Shown here one piece after another: positions 14,321-20,520 of a DNA stretch of 20,520 nucleotides. The notes below the pieces were generated by a model, which was not told the origin of the DNA, searched no databases, and saw only the letters and a program-made list of their open reading frames with translations. Where the stretch lies: positions 174,081 through 194,600 of the forward strand of contig NZ_ML142862.1 of NCBI RefSeq assembly GCF_004138495.1. The letters run 5' to 3'. Position 1 is the stretch's first letter; every line of letters starts with the position of its first letter. This DNA is from Phytoactinopolyspora endophytica (GTDB lineage: Bacteria > Actinomycetota > Actinomycetes > Jiangellales > Jiangellaceae). The position numbers and the translations under genes were made by a program.

Positions 14321-14917
14321 TCAGCGTGTGGGCTGTAGCCCGGCTAGAACCACCGTGACCAGCCGCTGGACGGCGGCGTCAGAGTTCAGACCGCCGGCGG
14401 CACCAAGAGCGTGCAAGCAGTAGTCCGCAAGCTCGTCCGCGGCGATGTCGCTGCGAAGGTCACCGGCCTCCGCGGCTTCGGCAAGCAGGTCCCGGACCAT
14501 CTCGTGCAGCTGCTGCCGGGCACTGGCGACATGCTCGTCTCGGTGCAGGTACACGGCGAGCTCGGCGCCCCGGGGCCCAGATCCATGGTGCTGCGCCCGC
14601 CGTCGGTGAATGAGCGCGTAGGACTCGAGCACAACGGCCAACCGGTCGCCAGGATCACCTGCGTGGGAGTCTCGGACGACGGCGAGGTGCTCCAGGTGGG
14701 CGGCGACCTGACGCTCGTGCCAGGCGCGCAAGATCGCATCGACGTCGCGAAAGTACTTGTACAACGTCGCTCGCCCGATGCCGGCCTGCTCCGCGATGCG
14801 AGACATCGTCACCGACGCCAGCCCGCGCTCGGCCACCAGCGACGCGGTGGTCTCCAGGATCGCGTCCCGCACCTCACGGCGGTGGGTTTCGATCGTCTGG
14901 TTCCACAGCTTCGGCAC
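14321..14917 (-). CDS. TetR-family transcriptional regulator
   Basis: A TetR repressor of 198 residues. The DNA-binding domain is clear: VRDAILETTASLVAERG, then the helix-turn-helix SRIAEQAGIGRATLYKYF (about 39-56). The C-terminal half, with a YCLHALGAAGGL segment, is the ligand-binding part. The GTG at 14917 (VPKLWNQTIETHRREVRDAI) was chosen because it begins just before the conserved helix and a TANNNT box lies 6 nt upstream. The longer open frame adds unrelated residues. The gene diverges from a small membrane operon (15035-15723), which is its most likely target. Confidence 0.88.
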   Translation of the reverse strand: MPKLWNQTIETHRREVRDAILETTASLVAERGLASVTMSRIAEQAGIGRATLYKYFRDVDAILRAWHERQVAAHLEHLAVVRDSHAGDPGDRLAVVLESYALIHRRRAQHHGSGPRGAELAVYLHRDEHVASARQQLHEMVRDLLAEAAEAGDLRSDIAADELADYCLHALGAAGGLNSDAAVQRLVTVVLAGLQPTR

Positions 14918-14929
14918 GGCCCCACAATA
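14918..14929 (-). promoter_or_regulatory. Candidate leaderless -10 box for the second tetR gene
   Basis: On the - strand TATTGT (14929-14924) lies 6 nt before the GTG at 14917. There is no Shine-Dalgarno sequence in between and no clear -35. Confidence 0.4.
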
Positions 14930-14952
14930 CGCTACGTCGGAAGAGAAACACT

Positions 14953-14986
14953 TTGACTTGACATAGACACTCTGTATCGATAAATC
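14953..14986 (+). promoter_or_regulatory. Promoter with imperfect operator for the small membrane operon
   Basis: Two overlapping -35-like hexamers, TTGACT (14953-14958) and TTGACA (14958-14963), precede a 17-bp spacer and TAAATC (14981-14986). Within the spacer ATAGACACTCTGTAT (14963-14977) is an imperfect palindrome (5 of 7 pairs), followed by TATCGATA (14975-14982), a perfect 8-bp palindrome over the -10 start. The location opposite a divergent tetR suggests a TetR operator. Confidence 0.45.
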
Positions 14987-15034
14987 TGGATGTGCAGGTC
15001 CAGCCTCGACGACCGCACGACACAGGAGATGCTC

Positions 15035-15208
15035 ATGGCCGACCCGTCCCCCACCGACGACACCGGCCCCGAGCCTGGGCGCCCGACGCCCCCACGCATG
15101 CCGGGCTGGGTCAAAGTGTCCGGAGCCGTACTCATCCTCGTCATCGTGGCGATCGTTCTCGTCATGGTCCTCGGCGACGGGGACCATGAGCCTGGCCGCC
15201 ACGGATGA
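15035..15208 (+). CDS. Small single-helix membrane protein
   Basis: A 57-residue protein with a Pro/Asp-rich N-terminal part (MADPSPTDDTGPEPG), one strong helix (about 25-45, VSGAVLILVIVAIVLVMVLG) and a short hydrophilic tail. AGGAG ends 6 nt before the ATG at 15035, a good ribosome site. Its stop overlaps the next gene's ATG (ATGA), so the two are translated together. No function can be assigned. It may be an accessory subunit of the larger membrane protein. Confidence 0.72.
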   Translation: MADPSPTDDTGPEPGRPTPPRMPGWVKVSGAVLILVIVAIVLVMVLGDGDHEPGRHG

Positions 15209-15723
15209 CGATGGCACCCCGCCTGCGCAAGGCGGTACTGACCACACATGTCGCGACCTCCGTCGGCTGGCTCGGTGCGGTCGCCGCATACCTCGCCCTC
15301 GACACCACCGCTACGGTCAGCCAGGACGTGCCGACTGCGCGCGCCGCGTACGTCGCCATGGACGTGACGGTCTCCTATGTCATCGTCCCGCTGGCTCTGA
15401 CCTCTGTACTCATCGGGATCATCAACGCACTCGGCACGTCGTGGGGCCTGTTCCGGCACTACTGGGTGCTGATGAAGCTCCTGCTCACCCTCGTCGCAAC
15501 CGGCGTCTTGCTGCTGGAGGCACCGACTGTCGACGCTCTGGCGGACCGAGCGGCGTCCGGTGCCGATCCTCGCCAGCTGCCCGGCACGCTGGCACACTCC
15601 ATCGGCGGGCTCGCAGTACTGCTCGCCATCATCATCCTGTCGGTCTACAAACCGCGTGGCATGACCCGCTACGGATGGCGGCGCTCGGCGTCAACCCGTC
15701 CGTCGCTGTCGGCGACCCGATGA
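15205..15723 (+). CDS. Four-helix integral membrane protein (DUF2269-like)
   Basis: A 172-residue protein with four predicted helices: about 10-31 (HVATSVGWLGAVAAYLALD), 54-76, 85-105 and 129-148. The early His and Gly-Trp within the first helix, and the overall four-helix layout, resemble the DUF2269 family of predicted membrane proteins. This is recalled rather than tested. The start ATG overlaps the small-protein stop by 4 bp, and an in-frame ATG at 15211 is an alternative. The pair lies opposite a tetR gene and is probably repressed by it. The 31-bp gap to the convergent lipoprotein gene shows no clear terminator. Confidence 0.72.
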   Translation: MTMAPRLRKAVLTTHVATSVGWLGAVAAYLALDTTATVSQDVPTARAAYVAMDVTVSYVIVPLALTSVLIGIINALGTSWGLFRHYWVLMKLLLTLVATGVLLLEAPTVDALADRAASGADPRQLPGTLAHSIGGLAVLLAIIILSVYKPRGMTRYGWRRSASTRPSLSATR

Positions 15724-15754
15724 CGGCCTAGTACACACGTACCCGGGCTCGGCC

Positions 15755-16177
15755 TCACTCGCTCGGCAGCGGGACCGTCACGGTGTCTCCGCCGTACCCG
15801 TGCTCGCTGTCGCGACCTTCGACCGTCACCTCGTCCACACCGTCGGGGATCTCCACGTCGGTCTGGGTCCGGGTGAACGGCTGTTCATTGGCGTGATCGT
15901 GCGCGAGGGTGTGCTCACCGTGCACGGTCCCGTCGGGCCCGAGCACGCGCCAGCCGTCGGCATAGCGATCGGGCGTGTCGTAAGGCGAGCTGATCGTCAC
16001 CTCGAAGGCAAACGTCTCCCCGGTCCGTTCCACGCTCACGTCAACGACGTCCGGATGGCTCTGCTCGTCTCGCTCGGCCACCGACGGGCCAGGGGCAGGG
16101 TCAGCGCCGCCGGATCCGGAGTCCGAGTCACACCCGGCCAAGGCGAGCGCCACACCGATGAGCAGGAACCAACGCAT
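15755..16177 (-). CDS. Lipoprotein of unknown function
   Basis: A 140-residue lipoprotein precursor. The signal MRWFLLIGVALALAGC ends in a lipobox (LAGC) with Cys16 as the lipidated residue. A Ser/Gly/Asp linker follows, then a beta-rich domain (FAFEVTISSPYDTPDRYADGW and later VDEVTVEGRDSEHGYGG) of about 100 residues that looks like an Ig-like fold. That last point is inference. It would sit on the outer face of the membrane. A TANNNT box 6 nt before the ATG predicts a leaderless mRNA. The acidic, His-containing surface could bind metal, but no motif proves it. Confidence 0.78.
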   Translation of the reverse strand: MRWFLLIGVALALAGCDSDSGSGGADPAPGPSVAERDEQSHPDVVDVSVERTGETFAFEVTISSPYDTPDRYADGWRVLGPDGTVHGEHTLAHDHANEQPFTRTQTDVEIPDGVDEVTVEGRDSEHGYGGDTVTVPLPSE

Positions 16178-16189
16178 CTACTCAACGTA
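16178..16189 (-). promoter_or_regulatory. Candidate leaderless -10 box for the lipoprotein gene
   Basis: On the - strand TACGTT (16189-16184) ends 6 nt before the ATG at 16177. No ribosome site is present. No -35 is convincing. Confidence 0.4.
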
Positions 16190-16246
16190 GTAGTTCACGC
16201 CGTTGGCCGCGCCATGTTCCGTAGGGGCGGTTCCAGGACGTTTGAA

Positions 16247-16285
16247 CCGTGGGGCGCATCGTGATGTCACGACCACGCCCCACGG
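16247..16285 (-). terminator. Strong hairpin after ettA
   Basis: CCGTGGGGCG (16247-16256) pairs perfectly with CGCCCCACGG (16276-16285). Inside them TCGTG (16259-16263) pairs with CACGA (16268-16272) around a 4-nt loop, leaving a small internal bulge. The hairpin starts 13 bp after the ettA stop and is followed on the - strand by TTCAAA. It should end the ettA transcript and insulate the lipoprotein promoter. Confidence 0.7.
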
Positions 16286-16297
16286 CGCGTTCCCGAG

Positions 16298-17974
16298 TCA
16301 GTCCCGGGTGAGCTTGCGGTACGTCACCCGGTGTGGGCGGGTGGCGTCGCTGCCGAGGCGCTCGATCTTGTTCTTCTCGTAGGCGTCGAAGTTCCCCTCG
16401 AACCAGAACCATTTCGCCGGGTTCTCTTCGTCGCCTTCCCAGGCGAGGATGTGCGTGGCGATCCGGTCGAGGAACCAGCGGTCGTGTGACGTGATGACCG
16501 CACAGCCGGGGAATTCCAGCAGAGCGTTCTCCAAGGACTGCAGCGTCTCGACATCGAGGTCGTTGGTGGGCTCGTCCAGCAGGATCAGGTTGCCACCCTG
16601 CTTCAGAGTGAGCGCCAGGTTCAGCCGGTTCCGCTCGCCACCGGAGAGCACCCCGGCCGGCTTCTGCTGGTCCGGTCCCTTGAACCCGAACGCCGCGATG
16701 TAGGCACGGCTGGGCATCTCCACCTGGCCGACCTTGATGTAGTCGAGCTCGTCCGAGACGACCTGCCAGACGTTCTTCGTCGAGTCGATGCCACCACGGG
16801 TCTGGTCCACGTAGGACAACTTGACCGTGTCCCCGACCCGCAGGCTGCCGTCGTCCGCCGACTCGTCGCCCACGATCATCTTGAACAGCGTTGTCTTACC
16901 GACACCGTTCGGACCGATCACACCGACCAGCCCGTTGCGGGGCAGCGTGAAGGACAGGTTCTGGATCAGCGTGCGCTCGTCGAACCCCTTGGTGAGGTTC
17001 TGGGCCTCGACCACCACATTGCCCAGCCGGGGGCCCGGCGGGATCTGGATCTCGTCGAAGTCGAGCTTGCGCGCCTTGTCCGCTTCGGAAGCCATCTCCT
17101 CGTAGCGGTTGAGCCGGGCCTGCTGCTTGGTCTGACGGCCCTTGGCGTTGGAGCGGACCCACTCCAGCTCTTCCTTCATCCGCCGCTGCCGCTTGACGTC
17201 CTTCTGCCCCTCGACCTTCAAGCGGGCCTGCTTGTTCTCCAAGTAGGTGGTGTAGTTGCCCTCGTAGCCGTGGACGCGGCCACGGTCCACCTCGGCGATC
17301 CACTGCGCCACGTGGTCGAGGAAGTAGCGGTCGTGAGTGACGGCGACGACAGTGCCTGGATACTTCTCCAGGTGCTGCTCCAGCCACTGCACGCTCTCCG
17401 CGTCGAGGTGGTTGGTGGGCTCGTCCAGGAGCAGCAGATCCGGCTGCTCGAGGAGGAGCTTGCACAACGCCACCCGGCGACGCTCACCACCGGACAGCAC
17501 CGACACGTCCGCGTCGGGTGGCGGACAGCGCAGTGCGTCCATCGCCTGCTCCAATTGGGAGTCCAGGTCCCAGGCGTTGCGATGGTCGAGCTGTTCCTGA
17601 AGCTTGCCCATCTCTTCGAGGAGCTGGTCCGAGTAGTCGGTGGCCATCTTCTCGGCGATCTCGTTGAAGCGTTCGAGCATCTGCTTCGTCTCGGCAACTC
17701 CTTCCTGGACGTTGCCGAGAACCGTCTTGTCCGGGTTCAGCTCGGGCTCCTGAGAGAGGAAACCGACTGTGTACCCGGGGGTCAGGTAAGCCTCGCCGTT
17801 GGACGGCTGGTCCCAGCCGGCCATGATCTTCAGCACACTCGACTTACCTGCACCGTTCGGCCCCACCACGCCGATCTTCGCCCCGGGAAGGAACGACAGA
17901 GTGACGTCGTCGAGGATGACCTTGTCGCCGTGCGCCTTGCGCGCCTTGCGCATCACATAGATAAATTCCGCCAT
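16298..17974 (-). CDS. ettA: Energy-dependent translational throttle protein EttA (ABC-F)
   Basis: A soluble ABC-F ATPase that binds the ribosomal E site and couples entry into the elongation cycle to ATP/ADP levels. It has 558 residues, the usual EttA length. First ATPase: Walker A GPNGAGKSS (38-46), signature LSGGERRRVAL, Walker B LLLDEPTNHLD. Second: GPNGVGKTT, LSGGERNRLNLAL, LILLDEPTNDLD. Between them lies the charged linker KRQRRMKEELEWVRSNAKGR of the P-site tRNA interaction motif, and the EttA-type C-terminus RVTYRKLTRD is present. There are no membrane segments. The ATG at 17974 has GGGAG 4 nt upstream. A TAGGCT box (17990-17985) could be its -10. ssb lies 158 bp upstream in the same direction, and that gap shows only weak stems. 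Confidence 0.96.
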   Translation of the reverse strand: MAEFIYVMRKARKAHGDKVILDDVTLSFLPGAKIGVVGPNGAGKSSVLKIMAGWDQPSNGEAYLTPGYTVGFLSQEPELNPDKTVLGNVQEGVAETKQMLERFNEIAEKMATDYSDQLLEEMGKLQEQLDHRNAWDLDSQLEQAMDALRCPPPDADVSVLSGGERRRVALCKLLLEQPDLLLLDEPTNHLDAESVQWLEQHLEKYPGTVVAVTHDRYFLDHVAQWIAEVDRGRVHGYEGNYTTYLENKQARLKVEGQKDVKRQRRMKEELEWVRSNAKGRQTKQQARLNRYEEMASEADKARKLDFDEIQIPPGPRLGNVVVEAQNLTKGFDERTLIQNLSFTLPRNGLVGVIGPNGVGKTTLFKMIVGDESADDGSLRVGDTVKLSYVDQTRGGIDSTKNVWQVVSDELDYIKVGQVEMPSRAYIAAFGFKGPDQQKPAGVLSGGERNRLNLALTLKQGGNLILLDEPTNDLDVETLQSLENALLEFPGCAVITSHDRWFLDRIATHILAWEGDEENPAKWFWFEGNFDAYEKNKIERLGSDATRPHRVTYRKLTRD

Positions 17975-18132
17975 AGCGCTCCCAAGCCTACGACCTCGGC
18001 CGCCCTTGCAGTAAACGGCGGCGCAGGAATCACACGGACCGGCGTCAGGACGTGACTCGCACCGGCACGACCGAGGTGGAAGACCGCGCCGCCGTCCCCG
18101 GTCGAGCAGCGCGGCCTTCCCCCGCGAGCCGG

Positions 18133-18840
18133 TCAGCCAGCCGTGGCCGCTTCCACGAGCTCCTTGTCCTCGTCGAAGTCGTCCGAGTCCCCATCGTCCT
18201 CACGCGGATCGGGCTCGTCTTTCGCCGCGCCCGCGGCCGTGGCGTCCGAGAACGGCACCGCCCAGGCCGGCGTGCCTGCACTGGCGCTCGCTTCCGTCAC
18301 CGGCTTCCCATCCTCGGTGGAGGCACCGGTTCCGTCGCCCGATGCATCCGCCGAGGCGGCCGTCGGCCTGGGCGATATCTCTCCCGTGGCTTTGTCGACG
18401 CCGTCGTCACCCAAGGAATAGGCCGCGAGCTTGCCCTTGACCTCTTCGCTCTCGGCCTCGATCGAGGCCTGGCGATGCGCCCGGCGGAACGCTGTCACCC
18501 CGCGGTACAGATCGTGGCCGATCGACGACGCGGTGATCTCCATGGAATAGCGCTGAACATGCTTCTCATCTCGCCAGTCACGGACACGCATCCTGCCGTG
18601 TACGACGATCGGCTCACCCTTCTTCAGGGACACCAACGCGTTCCTGGCCAGGAGCGGATGCCAGCAGACCACGGTGTAGAACGATGGCTCACCGTCGACC
18701 CAGCGGTCGTTACGGTTGTCGAAATAGCGTTCGTTGCAGGCAATCCTGAAATGGCACCACGGCTCGCCCGTGTCGGTCTTCTCCTCCCTCTTGACGTTGG
18801 TTGCGACGTTTCCAGAGACAGTGACGGTCGCTGCTGTCAT
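18133..18840 (-). CDS. ssb: Single-stranded DNA-binding protein paralogue
   Basis: A single-stranded DNA-binding protein of 235 residues. The OB fold spans about 1-115, with VTVSGNVATNVKREEKTDTGE, WCHFRIACNERYF, SFYTVVCWHPLLARNAL and KKGEPIVVHGRMRVRDW. The C-terminal half is a Ser/Ala/Asp/Glu-rich disordered tail ending ELVEAATAG. The tail lacks the DDIPF-type acidic tip that recruits partner proteins in the housekeeping Ssb, so this is probably the second, specialised paralogue. That fits its place beside ettA rather than rpsF/rpsR. The ATG at 18840 has GGGAGG about 8 nt upstream. Two perfect DnaA boxes lie 88-136 bp upstream. Confidence 0.9.
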   Translation of the reverse strand: MTAATVTVSGNVATNVKREEKTDTGEPWCHFRIACNERYFDNRNDRWVDGEPSFYTVVCWHPLLARNALVSLKKGEPIVVHGRMRVRDWRDEKHVQRYSMEITASSIGHDLYRGVTAFRRAHRQASIEAESEEVKGKLAAYSLGDDGVDKATGEISPRPTAASADASGDGTGASTEDGKPVTEASASAGTPAWAVPFSDATAAGAAKDEPDPREDDGDSDDFDEDKELVEAATAG

Positions 18841-18927
18841 TTGGCGCCTCCCGCGCTCATTACTGTGGACGTGACAGCAACGACATTCGTGCATTGACCT
18901 ACTGCCGCGAAAGGCCTACCCCCTCAA

Positions 18928-18976
18928 TGTGGATAAGTCCCGGCGCCGGGCATGCCAGTCCTCAGGCTGTGGATAA
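18928..18976 (-). promoter_or_regulatory. Pair of perfect DnaA boxes upstream of ssb
   Basis: TTATCCACA occurs on the - strand at 18936-18928 and again at 18976-18968, same orientation, start to start 40 bp. A 12-bp perfect palindrome, CCCGGCGCCGGG (18939-18950), lies between them. A weaker relative, TGTGGACGT on the + strand (18864-18872), is closer to ssb. The 171-bp gap contains no gene. Nothing else suggests a replication origin, so a role in controlling ssb or in binding DnaA is more likely. Confidence 0.6.
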
Positions 18977-19011
18977 CTTCGGACACGCGGCGACCACCAC
19001 AGCGTCAGGCC

Positions 19012-20514
19012 TCAGGACGACGCCTCGATGAGCGCACGCCGGAAGGTGTCATGCAGGCTCAGCTCATCGCGCAATGGGGCGAGCGCGGCATCGTCGACTA
19101 CCTCCTCGACCGCGGCGCGCAACCGTCGTCGCACGTCAACCGCGTGGCTCCGGCGTGCCCGACGAGCCGCTACGGCACGCCCGGCGGCCAGAATCAGGCC
19201 TATCGCCCCACCTGCCACGAGCAGAACCATCGGCAGCGAGCTTCCCGCCACGGCGGGCTCCGGAACGTCCTGCCGGTCAAGCCACTCCACCTCGAACCGC
19301 GTCTCTACCTCGAGGACCAGCGCCCAGAGACCTCCCACCACACCGGTGATCAGAGCGAGCCACTCGACGAGACCCGACAACCGCCACCATGCGCCGCCAC
19401 GTCCACCGGCGAGGTCGACTGAGCTCAGAGCCGTTTCGAGCTCACCCGGCACGGTCTCGGCGGCGTCGTCCGCCACCGAGCGGATGGAGCCGCCCCATCC
19501 ACGGGACAACGACCCGGCCGCCACCCGTCCCATGTCCCGCACCGCGGACACCACGGAATCGCGGTCCACCCGTACCTGGGGTTGCTGCACCCGCCGGGCG
19601 GGCCGGAGGTGAACGCGCCCCGCCTCCTCCGCCACGGTGTCGATGTCGGCGGCGTCGGTCAGTGTCTCAACCAACCGGTCACGGTCGGCCTCGCCAATCT
19701 CACCCGCCTCGGCGGTACCGCTCGCCTCCACCATGCGGCGAGCGACCCGTCGTACATCTGCGTCCACACGTTCGGCGCTCGCTCGCTGCTCGGCAACAGT
19801 CCGACGGAGCAGGTCCACCAGCGCGTCCAGGCCATCGGAGGTCACCGCCGACAACGGTAGGATCGGTGCGCCTGCCAGGCCGTCGTCGTCGAGCAACCGT
19901 CGCAGGTCCGACACGCACGCCTCGACGTCGTCCGAGGCCAGCCGATCAATCTGGTTCAGCACCACCACGATGACGTCCCGGTGCTCGGCGAGCGGGCGCA
20001 GGTAGCGTTCATGCAACGAGGCGTCGGCGTACTTCTGAGGATCCATGACCCAGACGAAGAGGTCGACCAGCTCGACCATGCGATCCACGGTCTTGCGGTG
20101 TTCGGCCTCGGTGGAGTCATGGTCGGGCAGGTCAAGCAAGACGAGCCCGTCGAAGATGTCCTTCGCGTCCGGGTCGAGCACACTCTCCCGGGAGATCCGG
20201 TTCAACGCGGGTATCCCGAGCCAGTCCAGCAACGGCTCCGCCCCTTGGGTGCCCCAGACACAGGCCAACGGCTGCGCCGTCGTCGGGCGCCGGATCCCTA
20301 CCCGCGCGATGTCCAGACCGGAGACGGCATTGAACAGTGACGACTTACCCCCACCGGTCGAACCCGCGAGGGCGACCACCGTGTGCTCCGTCGAGAGCTC
20401 CATCCGGGTGCCCGCGCGATCGATGAGCTCCCGCGCCTGCACCGTCGACGGATCGAAGAACCGGCCGGCACCTGCATCGAGGGCCCTCGACAGAGCCGCC
20501 ATCCGGGTGGTCAT
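19012..20514 (-). CDS. Dynamin/YfjP-like membrane GTPase
   Basis: A 500-residue GTPase anchored in the membrane. The G domain is N-terminal: G1 AGSTGGGKSS (50-59), G2 around Thr78/Thr79, G3 DLPDHDS (128-134), G4 NQID (187-190) and G5 LSAV (221-224). A helical region follows, then two membrane helices (about 383-402 and 427-447) and a basic, then acidic, C-terminal tail. This is the layout of the YfjP/dynamin-like class found in actinobacteria, often as two adjacent genes. The ATG at 20514 is part of ATGA, so an upstream gene may end at 20511, just inside the window edge. Its role is not established. Membrane remodelling or cell-envelope maintenance is an inference. The gene reads towards ssb. 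Confidence 0.88.
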   Translation of the reverse strand: MTTRMAALSRALDAGAGRFFDPSTVQARELIDRAGTRMELSTEHTVVALAGSTGGGKSSLFNAVSGLDIARVGIRRPTTAQPLACVWGTQGAEPLLDWLGIPALNRISRESVLDPDAKDIFDGLVLLDLPDHDSTEAEHRKTVDRMVELVDLFVWVMDPQKYADASLHERYLRPLAEHRDVIVVVLNQIDRLASDDVEACVSDLRRLLDDDGLAGAPILPLSAVTSDGLDALVDLLRRTVAEQRASAERVDADVRRVARRMVEASGTAEAGEIGEADRDRLVETLTDAADIDTVAEEAGRVHLRPARRVQQPQVRVDRDSVVSAVRDMGRVAAGSLSRGWGGSIRSVADDAAETVPGELETALSSVDLAGGRGGAWWRLSGLVEWLALITGVVGGLWALVLEVETRFEVEWLDRQDVPEPAVAGSSLPMVLLVAGGAIGLILAAGRAVAARRARRSHAVDVRRRLRAAVEEVVDDAALAPLRDELSLHDTFRRALIEASS

Positions 20515-20520
20515 TCCACG

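Noticed and set aside
14282..14322. Nested small stems after the second tetR gene (CCTGA/TCAGG, CCACC/GGTGG)
   Set aside because: The stems are only 5 bp with awkward loops, too weak to call a terminator.
18928..18976. DnaA boxes as a replication origin
   Set aside because: Only two perfect boxes, no AT-rich unwinding stretch, and no dnaA/dnaN/gyrase or partition genes nearby.

Overview
The window is about 20.5 kb of high-GC chromosomal DNA from an actinobacterium. The support is GC-rich third codon positions, many GTG starts, several genes that look leaderless with a TANNNT -10 box 6-8 nt before the start codon, a group II truncated haemoglobin, and a gene neighbourhood (glbO, aglA, tandem hot-dog thioesterase, ettA, ssb paralogue) that I recall from mycobacteria around Rv2470-Rv2478c. 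No tRNA, rRNA, insertion sequence, integrase or CRISPR array is visible. Coding density is very high and no gene-free stretch exceeds about 210 bp.

Left part (1-5.9 kb, all + strand): a diacylglycerol/YegS-type lipid kinase, a prolyl-oligopeptidase-type S9 peptidase, an MscS-type mechanosensitive channel with a disordered tail, and a Pro/Gln-rich membrane protein with short in-frame tandem and collagen-like repeats. Middle (6-8.9 kb): osmC (-) and glbO (+) diverge from a promoter region holding a 28-bp dyad. A GH13 alpha-glucosidase (aglA) follows with its own leaderless promoter.

From 8.9 to 11.1 kb sits an ECF sigma factor, a single-pass anti-sigma-like protein that overlaps it, and a secreted C-terminally anchored protein. 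The same element, GGAACC-N16-TGTAG, stands upstream of the sigma gene and upstream of the secreted-protein gene, so the module probably drives itself and its target. The sigma gene has no canonical start codon where its conserved region 2 requires one.

From 11.1 to 20.5 kb most genes are on the - strand. A TetR regulator and an alpha/beta hydrolase form a two-gene operon whose promoter is occupied by a perfect 12+12 bp palindrome, an almost certain autoregulatory operator. Next come a conserved hypothetical protein and a tandem hot-dog acyl-CoA thioesterase, overlapping by 4 bp. A second TetR gene diverges from a small one-helix protein and a four-helix membrane protein. Then come a lipoprotein, the translation factor EttA followed by a strong hairpin, a divergent SSB paralogue, and a dynamin/YfjP-like membrane GTPase at the right edge. 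Two perfect DnaA boxes lie between the GTPase and ssb genes.

Most single genes are familiar. The parts most worth checking are regulatory: the ECF module with twin promoters and an odd start, the paired DnaA boxes in front of ssb, the hydrolase/tetR operator, and the osmC/glbO dyad.
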